A stretch of 56,076 nucleotides of DNA from Enhygromyxa salina (GCF_002994635.1 NZ_PVNL01000105.1:1-56076); one strand, 5' to 3'; positions 35,662 through 44,868 are shown, numbered from the stretch's first letter. Notes: generated by a model not told the origin, from the letters alone. Translations and numbers: made by a program.

Positions 35662-36660
35662 ATGCCCGCAGCCTCAGCCCACTCCGCCAACTCGAGCTTC
35701 TCGCGCGTGGCGTGGGTCGTGCTGGCGTACACCCTGGCCGTGATCGTGTTCGGCGCCTGGGTCCGGATCACCGGCTCGGGCGCGGGCTGTGGCCAGCACT
35801 GGCCGACCTGCCACGGCGAGGTCGTGCACCGACCCCAGAGCATCGAGACCGTGATCGAGCTGACCCACCGGGTGACCTCGGGCCTGTCCTTGCTGTTCGC
35901 TGGGGGTCTCATGGTGTGGGCCCGGCGTCGGTTCTCGGCCCCGCATCCCGCTCGCTCGGGGACCGTGCTGGCCGTCGCGTTCTTGCTGCTCGAAGCGCTG
36001 CTCGGCGCCGGGTTGGTCGGTTTTGGTCTGGTCGAAGACGACGACTCGGTCGCGCGCGCGGTGGTCATGGCGATCCACCTGACCAACACCTGCCTGCTGA
36101 TGGGCGCGCTCGGGGCTGCCGCGTGGGCCAGCGTCGACGATCGGCCCCGGCGTCTGCACGCGTTCGCGCCGGCTCGGCACGGGGCGAGCTGGTGGCTGGT
36201 GGCGGGTGGGCTCGCGGCCGTGCTGCTGGTGTCGATGAGCGGCGCCGTCACGGCGCTGGGCGACACGCTGTATCCGGTCAGCGCGGGTGAGTCGCTCCGC
36301 TCGGTCGATGGATCGACGACCGGCCACTTCTTGCAGCGCATGCGGATCGTGCATCCGCTGCTGGCCTGCGCGGTTGGGCTGTATCTCCTGTGGCTGGCGA
36401 TCGCGCTGCCGGGCCTGCCCGCGCCGCCAGCGGTGCGGCGCGTGGGCAACATCGTCGCCGGCCTGGTCGTCGCCCAGCTGTGTGCGGGCGTCGTCAACAT
36501 CATGCTCTCGGCGCCGGGCTGGATGCAGCTCGTCCACCTCGCGCTCGCGACCTGCTTGTGGGTCGCCCTCGTGCTGCTGTGGCTCGAGGTCCTCAGCGCC
36601 ACAGTCAGCGCCACAGTCAGCGCCACAGGTAGTGCCACAGGGTCAGACCCAGCACGATGA
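35662..36660 (+). CDS. ctaA: COX15/CtaA-family heme A synthase
   Basis: 332 aa from ATG 35662 (or GTG 35656, overlapping the upstream stop). About eight transmembrane segments. The first loop carries GAWVRITGSGAGCGQHWPTC with the paired cysteines, followed by ELTHRVTSG with a heme-ligand His; later HLTNTC and the FLQRMRIVHPLLA region supply the second-half histidines. CtaA/COX15 oxidises the heme O methyl group to heme A for aa3-type oxidases. No ctaB or cox genes are adjacent. The last 16 residues (SATVSATVSATGSATGS-like) come from a 12-bp repeat and overlap the 3' end of the convergent gene. Confidence 0.88.
   Translation: MPAASAHSANSSFSRVAWVVLAYTLAVIVFGAWVRITGSGAGCGQHWPTCHGEVVHRPQSIETVIELTHRVTSGLSLLFAGGLMVWARRRFSAPHPARSGTVLAVAFLLLEALLGAGLVGFGLVEDDDSVARAVVMAIHLTNTCLLMGALGAAAWASVDDRPRRLHAFAPARHGASWWLVAGGLAAVLLVSMSGAVTALGDTLYPVSAGESLRSVDGSTTGHFLQRMRIVHPLLACAVGLYLLWLAIALPGLPAPPAVRRVGNIVAGLVVAQLCAGVVNIMLSAPGWMQLVHLALATCLWVALVLLWLEVLSATVSATVSATGSATGSDPAR
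36595..36642. repeat. 12-bp tandem repeat at the overlapping 3' ends of two convergent genes
   Basis: Four units of AGCGCCACAGTC (the last two diverged) encode the SATV tail of the heme A synthase on the plus strand and, read on the minus strand, the end of the neighbouring gene including its TGA stop. Confidence 0.85.
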
Positions 36661-37573
36661 GCGCCAAGCTCAGGTGAACCACCGTAAAGCGTCGCTTGGG
36701 GCGCTCGGCAGCGGGCTCGGTCGGTGCCGCTCGTTCACGGCTGGCGTCCGCGAGCGCGGTCCGAGCCGCGTCGAACGCCCCGACGAGCTCGACGGGATCG
36801 GAGTGCGTCTCCACGAGTCGGCCGGCGAGCGCGAGCAGCTCGGGGTGATCCGCCGCGAGCACCCGCGCGCGGACCGAGGGCCCGGCCGCGATCACGGCCG
36901 CGCTTCGAAACACTCGCAGCGGCGTCGGGATCGAGCTCGAACCCAACGTCGAGCCGCTCGGGTGGGCGGCCTGCAGGCGGTCGGCGATCGCCGTCGAACA
37001 GGCTCGCAGCTGCGGCGGCGCAGCGATGTCCGCCCGCTCGCCCAGACTGATCAGCATCGCCCACGCGATCGAGGCCCGATCGAGCCCCAAGACCACGCCC
37101 GTGGTCTCGACCGCCGGGGCGATCGCCGGGCTCAGCGTGGGGCGCTCGTTCAGCAGCGCCGCGACCTCGGACAGCTCGCCTGGAGTCAGATCCCCGCGCG
37201 ACTCGGACTGTGCGAGCGCGTGCGCTGCATCGACCAAGCTCGCCGCGACCTCAGTGACGAGCCGCATGAGCAGGGCGGCCGCGATCGGCTCGGCCGCGGC
37301 GACCCGGCCAGGATCCTCGCCGGCCTCGACGATCGCCGCTGCGAGGGCCGTGGCTCCGTGGCCCCGATCCCGGTCGTCGAACGGTGCCTGGGGATCCGCC
37401 TGGGGATCCGCCGGGGGCTCGGGCAGAACCTCGTCCTGAGCCCGCTGAGCGGCGATCCAGGCAGCTCCGCAGCGAAGCTCATCGAGCAGGTCCAGGGCCT
37501 GATGCTCAACCTCGTCGATCTCCAGCGAGGGTCCAGGCGATGGGGCAGGGGGCAGACTCACTGGTCGTATCAT
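36617..37573 (-). CDS. Hypothetical protein with C-terminal membrane anchor
   Basis: 318 aa from ATG 37573. Mostly Ala/Leu/Glu-rich helices with a Pro/Gln/Asp-rich stretch near residue 55-75 (PADPQADPQAP). One hydrophobic segment at the extreme C-terminus (VVHLSLALIVLGLTLWHYL) makes it a predicted tail-anchored protein with a cytoplasmic body. The last 14 codons overlap the end of the convergent heme A synthase gene by 44 bp. No family recognised; a link to cytochrome oxidase assembly would be only positional. Confidence 0.65.
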   Translation of the reverse strand: MIRPVSLPPAPSPGPSLEIDEVEHQALDLLDELRCGAAWIAAQRAQDEVLPEPPADPQADPQAPFDDRDRGHGATALAAAIVEAGEDPGRVAAAEPIAAALLMRLVTEVAASLVDAAHALAQSESRGDLTPGELSEVAALLNERPTLSPAIAPAVETTGVVLGLDRASIAWAMLISLGERADIAAPPQLRACSTAIADRLQAAHPSGSTLGSSSIPTPLRVFRSAAVIAAGPSVRARVLAADHPELLALAGRLVETHSDPVELVGAFDAARTALADASRERAAPTEPAAERPKRRFTVVHLSLALIVLGLTLWHYLWR

Positions 37574-37666
37574 GCCTCACCTTTGCGCCAGGTGCCGGGG
37601 TCCAGCCGTGATCTTTGGCGCTCGATTGCATCGCCGGGCTTGCCGCCAACCCCGAGGCCCGGTTAG

Positions 37667-38554
37667 ATGCACCCCATGCTGCACAAGCTGATCGCTCCCG
37701 CGTGCGCCCTGGCTGCGCTCTCGATCTCGTCCATTGCGTTGGCCGGCGAAGTTCCGGCGAGCGAGCCCGCGGCCGAAGCCGTCGAAGCCGCGGAAGCGAG
37801 TGACGCATCCGCCGAGGTCAACGACGAGGCCGTCAAACAGGTCGAGGCAACTGCTCCGGTCACGCTCGAGAACGAAGTCGCCGCCTCCGCCGAGCTCGGC
37901 GAGATGGAGCGTCTGAGTCACGGCGGCCGCCTGTCGCTCGGCGCTGCGCGGACGCTCGCGGGCCTGACCGGCGTCAACGTCCGCTACTACCTCACCGATC
38001 ACTTCCACATTGGCCTCAACCTCGGCGTCGCAACCTTCAGCTACCGGGAGCCCGACTTCACGGGTGATCCAATCGACTGTGGCACCGATCAAAAAGACGC
38101 CTCGTGCACCAAGAACACCCGCACGCTCGCGTACATCGGATCGAGCGTCGAGGGTGTGTACTGGATCCTCGGCAAGCCCGCAGGCAACTGGCCGTTCCAG
38201 GCTGACTTCGGGATCGGTGGTCGGCTCGGGTTTCAGCACTACGTCAACAGCACGGACGTCGGCAACGACCTCGATGACCCGCTTCAGCTGACCGCCGAGG
38301 TCCCGCTGATCATCATGCTCAGCCTCGGCGAGAACTTCTCGATCGCCCCCGAGTTCGGAGCCGTGTTCCGCTGGAACCCGGGCTCGCGCCTGCAGGGCCC
38401 GACCGAGATGCCGCCGGATCCAGGTGACAGCAACCCCGGCTTTGGATCCAACGGCCGGTTCGAAGCGGGCGACATGAGCGGTCCGGGCTTCGGCTTCGAG
38501 ATCACCGACAACGTCGGCTTGTTCGGCGGCGCCAGCTTGCTCTACGCGTTCTAG
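37667..38554 (+). CDS. Hypothetical outer membrane beta-barrel protein
   Basis: 295 aa from ATG 37667 (ATG 37676 is also possible). A Sec signal (LIAPACALAALSISSIALAG) is followed by an Ala/Glu-rich linker of about 50 residues. The remainder alternates short amphipathic strands (VRYYLTDHFHIGLNLGVATF, GDLDD loops, FSIAPEFGAVFRW) and ends in SLLYAF with a terminal Phe, typical of outer membrane barrels inserted by BAM. One possible disulfide pair (IDCGTDQKDASC) is in a loop. Small OmpW/OmpA-like barrels of this kind are frequent in myxobacteria; ligand unknown. Confidence 0.72.
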   Translation: MHPMLHKLIAPACALAALSISSIALAGEVPASEPAAEAVEAAEASDASAEVNDEAVKQVEATAPVTLENEVAASAELGEMERLSHGGRLSLGAARTLAGLTGVNVRYYLTDHFHIGLNLGVATFSYREPDFTGDPIDCGTDQKDASCTKNTRTLAYIGSSVEGVYWILGKPAGNWPFQADFGIGGRLGFQHYVNSTDVGNDLDDPLQLTAEVPLIIMLSLGENFSIAPEFGAVFRWNPGSRLQGPTEMPPDPGDSNPGFGSNGRFEAGDMSGPGFGFEITDNVGLFGGASLLYAF

Positions 38555-38611
38555 GTCGACCGTGTCGGCTCGGGTGGTCTCGGTCACCGCCAGCGACTAC
38601 CATCGCGGGCC

Positions 38612-39898
38612 ATGACCGAGCGCGAGCGTCAGACAGCCCCGCGGGATTGCGACGAAGCGCGCGAACGCATGCGCGGCGTCGTGATCCCGTCGGCGATCAT
38701 GGCCGTGCTCGAGACCCTCGCCCGCGCCGGCTTCCATGGCGTGGTGGTCGGCGGCGCGGTCCGGGACGCGCTGCTCGGCGCCGACGGGGGCGACTGGGAC
38801 GTGGCCAGCGACGCCACGCCCCAAGAGGTCATCGAGCTGTTCCCGCGCACGATCCCAACCGGGATCGAGCACGGCACGGTCACGGTGTTGTCGGGCTCCG
38901 GCGAGCAGCGCCACGCCGTCGAGCTGACCACGTTTCGGGGCGAGGGCGTGTATCACGACGGTCGACGCCCGAGCGAGGTCGTGTTCCTGCGCGCCCTCGA
39001 GGACGACCTCGCCCGTCGCGACCTCACGATCAACGCGTTCGCCTGGGACCCGCTCGCGGCCGTCTTGACCGACGCGTTCGGTGGGCTCGAGGATCTGCGC
39101 GCGGGCTTGATCCGAGCCGTCGGCGACCCGGCCGCCCGGTTCGCCGAAGACGGCCTGCGGGCCATGCGAGCCGTCCGGTTCGCCGCCACGATGAGGTTTC
39201 GTTTGGCGCCGGAGACCGAGGCCGCGATCGCGGGCGCGCTCGAGGTGTTCGACAAGGTCAGCCGCGAGCGGGTCCGCGTCGAGCTCGTCAAGCTGCTCAC
39301 GTCGGTCCGACCTTCGCTGGGCCTGCACCCCATGGCCAGCACCGGCCTGTGGGATCGCGTGCTCGCCCCGCTCGAGCCGCTTGCCCGGGACCAGGCGATC
39401 GAGGCCTGCGATCGGCTGCCCGCGCGGCCGATCCTGCGGTTGGCCCGGCTGCTGTGGCCGGTTCGCTACGATCGCACGCAAGTCGAGACCATCGTCGACG
39501 CCCTGCGACCGAGCAACGACGAGCGAAACTCGCTGGTGCGGCTGACCAGTGAGCTCGTGGACGAGCTCGCGCTCGCGGTCGAGCTGCCCGAGCCTGGGCG
39601 TGCTGCGATAATTCGCAGGATCTTCGCCGAGCTCGATCCGGCCTACGCGAGCGACGCGTCCGCGCTGCTCGAGCTCGACGCGCAGGCTGTCGCCACGATC
39701 GAAGCCGCGATCACGGGCGCCGCCCTGACCACCAAGCAGCTTGCGATCAAGGGTGGCGATCTGATCGCCGCCGGCCTCGCCGCCCCTGGACCTCAGCTTG
39801 GCGTGTTGCTGGCCCAGCTGCTCGACGCGGTGATCGAGGATCCAAGCCGCAACAACGAGGTCGCGCTGCTCGAGCGAGCCCGCGAGCTGCTCGGCTAG
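38612..39898 (+). CDS. cca: CCA tRNA nucleotidyltransferase / poly(A) polymerase family
   Basis: 428 aa. Class II nucleotidyltransferase: FHGVVVGGAVRDALLG, the catalytic DWDVASDATP (Asp pair), RRDLTINAFAWDP, FAEDGLRAMRAVRFAATMRF and the KVSRERVRVELVKLL neck. The C-terminal half is an HD-less helical body. It adds or repairs CCA at tRNA 3' ends, although poly(A) polymerase I is a close relative; the RRDLTINA segment favours the CCA-adding type. Stands alone between an outer-membrane barrel gene and a dioxygenase-like gene. Confidence 0.9.
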   Translation: MTERERQTAPRDCDEARERMRGVVIPSAIMAVLETLARAGFHGVVVGGAVRDALLGADGGDWDVASDATPQEVIELFPRTIPTGIEHGTVTVLSGSGEQRHAVELTTFRGEGVYHDGRRPSEVVFLRALEDDLARRDLTINAFAWDPLAAVLTDAFGGLEDLRAGLIRAVGDPAARFAEDGLRAMRAVRFAATMRFRLAPETEAAIAGALEVFDKVSRERVRVELVKLLTSVRPSLGLHPMASTGLWDRVLAPLEPLARDQAIEACDRLPARPILRLARLLWPVRYDRTQVETIVDALRPSNDERNSLVRLTSELVDELALAVELPEPGRAAIIRRIFAELDPAYASDASALLELDAQAVATIEAAITGAALTTKQLAIKGGDLIAAGLAAPGPQLGVLLAQLLDAVIEDPSRNNEVALLERARELLG

Positions 39899-39994
39899 CT
39901 CGAACCGTAGCGCATATTTTCTGGTTGCGACCATGCATATGTGCCGGGAGCTCCGTCCTGGCCAATTCCAGCGAGACTCGCGAATTGTACAGCG

Positions 39995-42322
39995 ATGCTC
40001 GACGAGACCTACGACATCGCCGAAGCCCTGCTCGCCCTCGACGCGCCCGGCAGCTTCGCCGTCCGCCTGCGCGCGTCCGCCGATGATCTGCAGCTGCACC
40101 TGCGCAAGGTCGGACCGATCGAGTTTCCGATCAGCCCGGCGACGACGTCGCGGATCTGCGCCCTCGCGACCCGCTCCCCATTTGGCTGGGGCGAGCACAC
40201 GATCATCGATCCGACGGTGCGCAGCGGCTGGGAGCTGAGCAAGGCTCGGATCAAGATCGACAAACGGCGGTGGGCGCCGGTCCTGCGCGAGCACCTCCGC
40301 AACATCCGCGAGCAGCTGGGCCTCCCGGAGACGGGCCGGCTGCGTGCGAGCCTCGACAAGCTCACGATCTACGGGCCGGGAGAGTTCTTCGTCCCCCACC
40401 AAGACACGGAGAAGGACGACGACATGATCGCCACGCTCGTGGTGTTGCTGCCCTCGAGGTTCACGGGGGGCATGCTCCGCTGCGCGCGTGGGGACCAGCG
40501 GGTGGAGTTTCGCCGGACAGCGCGAGGCGCCGAGCAGCTCGAGCTGATCGCCTTCTACAGCGACTGCCAACACGAGATTCGACCCGTCAAGTCGGGCCAT
40601 CGGCTCGCGCTCGTCTACCGACTCGGCTTCGAGTCCGACGAGGATCGGGCCACGCTGGCGCGAGCCGAGGGACCTGCGATCGAACAGCTCGAGCGAGCGA
40701 TCGCCGAGCACTTCGAGTCTGGCGGAGAGAAGCTCGTCGTGCTGCTCGACCACGAGTACACGCCACGCAACCTCGGGTGGTCACGGCTCAAGCACGCAGA
40801 CGCCGTCCGGGCTGCGAGCCTGGCCACGGTCGCGGAGACGCTCGACCTCGACGTTCATCTCGCGCTGGCCAACATGCATGAGGCCTGGCAGTGCTCTCCC
40901 TCGGTCTCGCGCGCTCGATCGATGTGGTCGCGCAGGTACGACGAACACGACGACGACGATGACGATGACGATGATAATGAGTACACCCTCGAGCACATGT
41001 ACGACTCGAGCGTCACGCTGCGTCACTGGCGAACTCGGTCCGACGCCCCTGCCAACTACGACGATCTCCCCGTCGATGAGCGCGAGCTGTGCTTCACGAC
41101 TGGCAACGACGCGCACGAGCCGTTCGAGACCGACTATGAGGGCTACATGGGCAACTACGGCGAGACCCTCGATCGTTGGTACCACCGCGCGGCGATCGTG
41201 ATGTGGCCAAGGGTCAACGCGCTGCTCGTGGAGGCCCGGCTCGATCCTCACGCGGCGATCCGTCAAATGATCGCGGGGCAGCGCGACGGTGAGCCAAATT
41301 CCAAGCCAAATTCCAAACCGAATTCCAAACCAGATCCGAGGCTAAATTCCCTGATCGCGATCTGGCCTGACTGCGTCGGTTCCGAGCCGAGCAAGGCGTT
41401 GGTCGCCGACGTGTTTCGCCTCGCGACGATGCTCGACGATCCCGAGCTCGCCAACGCCTTGCTCGTGCCGGTCAAGCCCGTGCAGATGGGCATCGGCGTG
41501 ATCACACCGCTGCTGCACGCGACCCGGCGCCACGGTCCGAGCTGGTGCGAGGCGCTGCTGAGCCGCTGGCATCCCGATTCGCGCGGGCGCGGGTGGTCAC
41601 GCTCGAGCCAGTGGCGCGAGAGCTATCCGCACGCCTGGCTCGCCGCGTTGATCGATGCTGACGCGGAGCTGGGCTCGCGGCTCGCGGCCTTCATCGTCGC
41701 CAAGCAGTGGGACGAGGCGCAGCAGGTTCGGGCGACGGCAGCCCAGGCGCGCTCGCCTTTCGCCAAGGGCGCAACGACCGCGGGCCTCACCTCGTCCGTG
41801 GACTTGCTCAGCGCGAGCGCGCTGGCTGGGGCGCGGGAGGTTCATGGCGCGATCGTGGCTCAGCTGACGTCGGCGGACTCGAGCCTGTCGGGCCTGGAGC
41901 TCGCGTCCGTGGTCCTCGATGTTCACCGACGGATCGACGCGAAGCGCTGGCGCAGCTGGGGCACCGAGCGGCTCCTGGTTCATGCCAAGCGCTCGCTCTC
42001 GGCCGCGCTCGCCAGGCCAGCGCGCGGCGACGAGGACTGGCGGATCGTCGTCCCTCGAAGCTGCGAATGCGCCGACTGTGCGACCTTGCACGCGTTCCTC
42101 GGGGCGAGCGAGGTCGGCACGATCATGCCGCTGGCCAAGGCCCGGCGGCAGCACATTCACCAAGTCATCGACCGCGCGAGCTTGCCGGTCAGTCACGTGA
42201 CCGAGCGCCGCGGCAGCCCATACCAACTGGTGCTGACCAAGCGGGTGGAGCTGTTCGCACTGGAGCAGCAGCGTCGCACGGCAGAGACGGAGATGCTGCG
42301 CGCGCTTGCAAAGCTCGGCTGA
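39995..42322 (+). CDS. Large 2OG-Fe(II) oxygenase-like protein
   Basis: 775 aa from ATG 39995. Residues about 95-215 have the prolyl-4-hydroxylase-type core: LDKLTIYGPGEFFVPHQDTE (His-x-Asp iron pair), MIATLVVLLPSRFTGG, IAFYSDCQHEIRPV (distal His) and KSGHRLALVYRLGF (Arg for 2-oxoglutarate). The remaining about 550 residues are a helical region of unknown function, interrupted by an Asp-rich run near residue 315 and a Pro-Asn-Ser-Lys repeat near 435. Probably a soluble protein hydroxylase with a large partner-binding extension. The next gene, a cytokinin-dehydrogenase-like flavoprotein, follows after 55 bp on the same strand. Confidence 0.78.
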   Translation: MLDETYDIAEALLALDAPGSFAVRLRASADDLQLHLRKVGPIEFPISPATTSRICALATRSPFGWGEHTIIDPTVRSGWELSKARIKIDKRRWAPVLREHLRNIREQLGLPETGRLRASLDKLTIYGPGEFFVPHQDTEKDDDMIATLVVLLPSRFTGGMLRCARGDQRVEFRRTARGAEQLELIAFYSDCQHEIRPVKSGHRLALVYRLGFESDEDRATLARAEGPAIEQLERAIAEHFESGGEKLVVLLDHEYTPRNLGWSRLKHADAVRAASLATVAETLDLDVHLALANMHEAWQCSPSVSRARSMWSRRYDEHDDDDDDDDDNEYTLEHMYDSSVTLRHWRTRSDAPANYDDLPVDERELCFTTGNDAHEPFETDYEGYMGNYGETLDRWYHRAAIVMWPRVNALLVEARLDPHAAIRQMIAGQRDGEPNSKPNSKPNSKPDPRLNSLIAIWPDCVGSEPSKALVADVFRLATMLDDPELANALLVPVKPVQMGIGVITPLLHATRRHGPSWCEALLSRWHPDSRGRGWSRSSQWRESYPHAWLAALIDADAELGSRLAAFIVAKQWDEAQQVRATAAQARSPFAKGATTAGLTSSVDLLSASALAGAREVHGAIVAQLTSADSSLSGLELASVVLDVHRRIDAKRWRSWGTERLLVHAKRSLSAALARPARGDEDWRIVVPRSCECADCATLHAFLGASEVGTIMPLAKARRQHIHQVIDRASLPVSHVTERRGSPYQLVLTKRVELFALEQQRRTAETEMLRALAKLG
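41294..41341 (+). repeat. 12-bp tandem repeat in the oxygenase-like gene
   Basis: Four units of CCAAATTCCAAG type encode Pro-Asn-Ser-Lys repeats. The AT-rich unit stands out from the GC-rich gene around it. Confidence 0.85.
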
Positions 42323-42377
42323 GTGGCCCAGCGAGCTCGCGCCCTCGTACTCGGCCGCTGATGCTATCGTGCGGACA

Positions 42378-43685
42378 ATGAGCGGAGCCGAGGCGTTCGA
42401 CCCAAGTGACGATTTCGGCCACATCATTCATCGTCGAGCGGGTTGTGTCGTGCGGCCGGACAGCGTCGGGCAGCTGCAGCAGATCATCCGTGACAGCGGA
42501 CGAGCGAACACGCGGATCGTCGCGCGCGGCAGCGGACACAGCGTGTTCGGCCAGAGCCAGGTGCAAGATGGCTGCGTCGTCGACATGCGGGCGATCCGAC
42601 ATGTCGCGATCGAGGGCGACGTAGCTGTGGTCGGCGCCGGAGCGACCTGGGCCGAGCTCACGCAACACAGCCTCGAGCACGGCATGATCCCGCCAGTGCT
42701 CACCGACTACGCGGGGCTATCGATCGGTGGCACCTTGTCCGTCGGCGGTATCGGGGCAGGGAGCGTCGTCCATGGAGCGCAGACGGATCAGGTGATCGAG
42801 TTGTCGGTCCTCGTCGCCAACGGCGAGCTCATCCACTGCGCTGCAAACCACGAGGTCGAGCTATTTGACGCGATGCGGGGCGGCCTTGGGCAGGTCGGCA
42901 TCATTGTGGCCGCCAAGCTCAAATTGATCGCCGCGCACACACACGCTCGCCACCTACGCGCCCATTATCAGACCCTCGATGCGTGGATCATCGATCTCGA
43001 GCGGATGGTCGCCGAAGGCCGCCAAGGCCAGCTCAGCGCCGTGGGGACGGTGGACCCCGACGGGCAGTGGCACTTCCACATCGACATCGTCGAGCCCTTC
43101 TCGGGTCTCGCACCGACGCGAGATCGGCCGCTGCTCGATGGCTGGGCCAGCCAGGAGTCTGGGTTGGAGATCGCCGACTGGCCGACACTGGAGTACGTCA
43201 CCCGTCTCGACCCGGTGATCGCATCTTGGCGGGCGTCGGGCTTGTGGAAGGCGCCGCACCCCTGGGTGGATGTCTTCGTGCCTGCCCAACATCTGCGGGG
43301 CTTTGGCCGGTCGGTGGTCGCGTCGCTCGACCCTCTCGATCTCGGAGTGGATGGGGCGATGCTGCTCATCTATCCGATCTGCGCGACGAGCTCGCAGACC
43401 CCGCTGCTGCCGATCTCGTCTGGTTCGGGGCCCGCCTACTTGTTCGACGTGTTGCGCTGCAACCCCGGTGCGTCCGCCGAGCGTGTCGACGAGCTGCTCG
43501 TGGCAAATCGGACCATCTACGAGCGCGCGCTGAAGCTGGGAGGATCCCTGTACCCGATCAGCGCAGTCGAGATGTCGACGACCGACTGGGAGCGGCACTT
43601 CGGCGCGCAGTGGCAACCGTGGGCCGCGGCGAAGCGGCGGTATGATCCAGACGGGCGAATCGGCGGCCAGTGCCGACTATTTTAG
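42378..43685 (+). CDS. FAD-linked oxidoreductase, cytokinin-dehydrogenase-like
   Basis: 435 aa from ATG 42378. The FAD_binding_4 domain (about 20-190) contains VARGSGHSVFGQSQV; His54 in GSGHS corresponds to the residue that carries 8-alpha-histidyl-FAD in plant cytokinin dehydrogenases. Further landmarks are DYAGLSIGGTLSVGGIG and RGGLGQVGIIVAAKL. The C-terminal half fits the cytokinin-binding domain: APHPWVDVFVPAQHLRGF, MLLIYPI, and RRYDPDGRIGG near the end. Plant enzymes oxidatively remove the prenyl side chain of N6-isopentenyladenine. Here it converges (4-bp gap) on an operon containing a putative prenyltransferase, so the substrate may be a prenylated aromatic compound. No signal peptide is seen. 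Confidence 0.85.
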   Translation: MSGAEAFDPSDDFGHIIHRRAGCVVRPDSVGQLQQIIRDSGRANTRIVARGSGHSVFGQSQVQDGCVVDMRAIRHVAIEGDVAVVGAGATWAELTQHSLEHGMIPPVLTDYAGLSIGGTLSVGGIGAGSVVHGAQTDQVIELSVLVANGELIHCAANHEVELFDAMRGGLGQVGIIVAAKLKLIAAHTHARHLRAHYQTLDAWIIDLERMVAEGRQGQLSAVGTVDPDGQWHFHIDIVEPFSGLAPTRDRPLLDGWASQESGLEIADWPTLEYVTRLDPVIASWRASGLWKAPHPWVDVFVPAQHLRGFGRSVVASLDPLDLGVDGAMLLIYPICATSSQTPLLPISSGSGPAYLFDVLRCNPGASAERVDELLVANRTIYERALKLGGSLYPISAVEMSTTDWERHFGAQWQPWAAAKRRYDPDGRIGGQCRLF

Positions 43686-43689
43686 ACCG

Positions 43690-44388
43690 TCACGACGTGG
43701 CACCGGCGCGCGCCTGGATGCGGTGCTGCTCGAGGCGCTCCGCGAACTGTTCGAAGCAATCGAAGCATCGTTCGACCAGACCAATGGCCTCGTCGTAGAG
43801 GGGCAGGTCAAAGTTCACGCGGTCGAGCACTTCCTGCCCCGACTCCGAGAACACCTCATGCGCTTCCTCTGCGGCCTGGTGGGACCTGGCAAAGTATCGC
43901 AGCGCGTGGTCATAGTCCGCGCGCTTGACGAGGTCGACCATGCTGGCGAAGAAGATCGAACCGGCGGCCTCGAGCACGAGCGGGAAGACGATCTTGACCC
44001 GGTCATCGCTCGCTCCTAGCAGCTCCGACATCAGCCGGTAGACCATGTCTCGAATCGGTCGATGGACGTCCCCGAACACCCATGCCACATCGCGTGAGAC
44101 ACCCAGGGTCTCGGTGTCCGCCAAGAACCAGGCGTCGTGACCGAGATCGTCCTGGCGCATGGACAGCGCGATGCTGCCAAGCTCGGGATCTTGGATTTGC
44201 TCGTGGGTGAGCCGGAGCATGTCCTGAAAGCCCAAGACGTAGAAGTAGCCGTGATGGGCGATCGCACGCAGATCATCGAGGTGCGATGAGGCTGCGAGCG
44301 AGCGGAACAGCGGCATGGTTGCCAGCGCGTCGGTCCGCTTTTGGATGACGCCCTGGACTTCAGCCATCGATCGATGTTGCGGTTGCAT
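43690..44388 (-). CDS. Possible heme-oxygenase-like diiron (HDO/TenA-fold) enzyme
   Basis: 232 aa, almost all helical. Acid/His clusters that could bind iron are at RQDDLGHDAW (Asp80, Asp81, His84), Glu140 and HQAAEEAHE (His170, Glu174, Glu175, His177). This spacing is like that of iron-containing redox enzymes of the heme-oxygenase-like fold (UndA, SznF central domain). Another candidate motif is HHGYFYVLGFQDML. The family oxidises, cleaves or N-oxygenates small molecules. Starts 6 bp after the STAS-like gene, last gene of the prenyltransferase operon. Assignment is by fold pattern only. Confidence 0.55.
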   Translation of the reverse strand: MQPQHRSMAEVQGVIQKRTDALATMPLFRSLAASSHLDDLRAIAHHGYFYVLGFQDMLRLTHEQIQDPELGSIALSMRQDDLGHDAWFLADTETLGVSRDVAWVFGDVHRPIRDMVYRLMSELLGASDDRVKIVFPLVLEAAGSIFFASMVDLVKRADYDHALRYFARSHQAAEEAHEVFSESGQEVLDRVNFDLPLYDEAIGLVERCFDCFEQFAERLEQHRIQARAGATS

Positions 44389-44394
44389 GCGCGC

Positions 44395-44868
44395 CTACCT
44401 CGCCAGGTGATCGACCACCAGCTCGACCGTGGTGTTGGGTCCCAGCGTCTCTTGCATCTTGACGAGCTGCGTGACGATCTTGTGGGTGTGCGCGGTCAGC
44501 TCGAGGTGCTCGATCGCGTGCTCCACTTGGTTGGGACCGAAGGCTCGGAAATTTGGGTTGAGCCACAGTAGAGCAGTTGCGACCCCCCGCTTGATCGGGT
44601 TGGTCAACGCGTTGGTCACCACCGCCGACCGGACCCGGTTGTCGAGGAGGTTGGTGAACAGCTCCTTGCGCTGGACCGCGTTGGGTGCCCCACCATCTGA
44701 GAAAACGAACGAACGGATGCGCCCCACGTCGCCGTCGACGAGGTCCTTGAGGTCTCGAATTTTTTGCAGCGCCGGGTCCCACTCTTCCGTTGGTGGGTCC
44801 CGCGTGGTGTGAAGCCACAACACGAGATACAGGTCACCTAGCTGCAGGATCGAGATCACCATCTCCAT
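44395..44868 (-). CDS. Small STAS/SpoIIAA-like protein of unknown function
   Basis: 157 aa. Alternating strand-helix pattern: ILQLGDLYLVLWLHT, then RIRSFVFSDGGAPNAVQRKE, VRSAVVTNALTNPIKRGVAT and NPNFRAFGPNQVEHAIEHLE. The sequence recalls stand-alone SpoIIAA-like proteins found in many copies in myxobacteria. Such proteins bind partner proteins or lipids rather than catalyse. It lies between the prenyltransferase and HDO-like genes on the same strand with 6-83 bp gaps. No confident family. Confidence 0.6.
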   Translation of the reverse strand: MEMVISILQLGDLYLVLWLHTTRDPPTEEWDPALQKIRDLKDLVDGDVGRIRSFVFSDGGAPNAVQRKELFTNLLDNRVRSAVVTNALTNPIKRGVATALLWLNPNFRAFGPNQVEHAIEHLELTAHTHKIVTQLVKMQETLGPNTTVELVVDHLAR

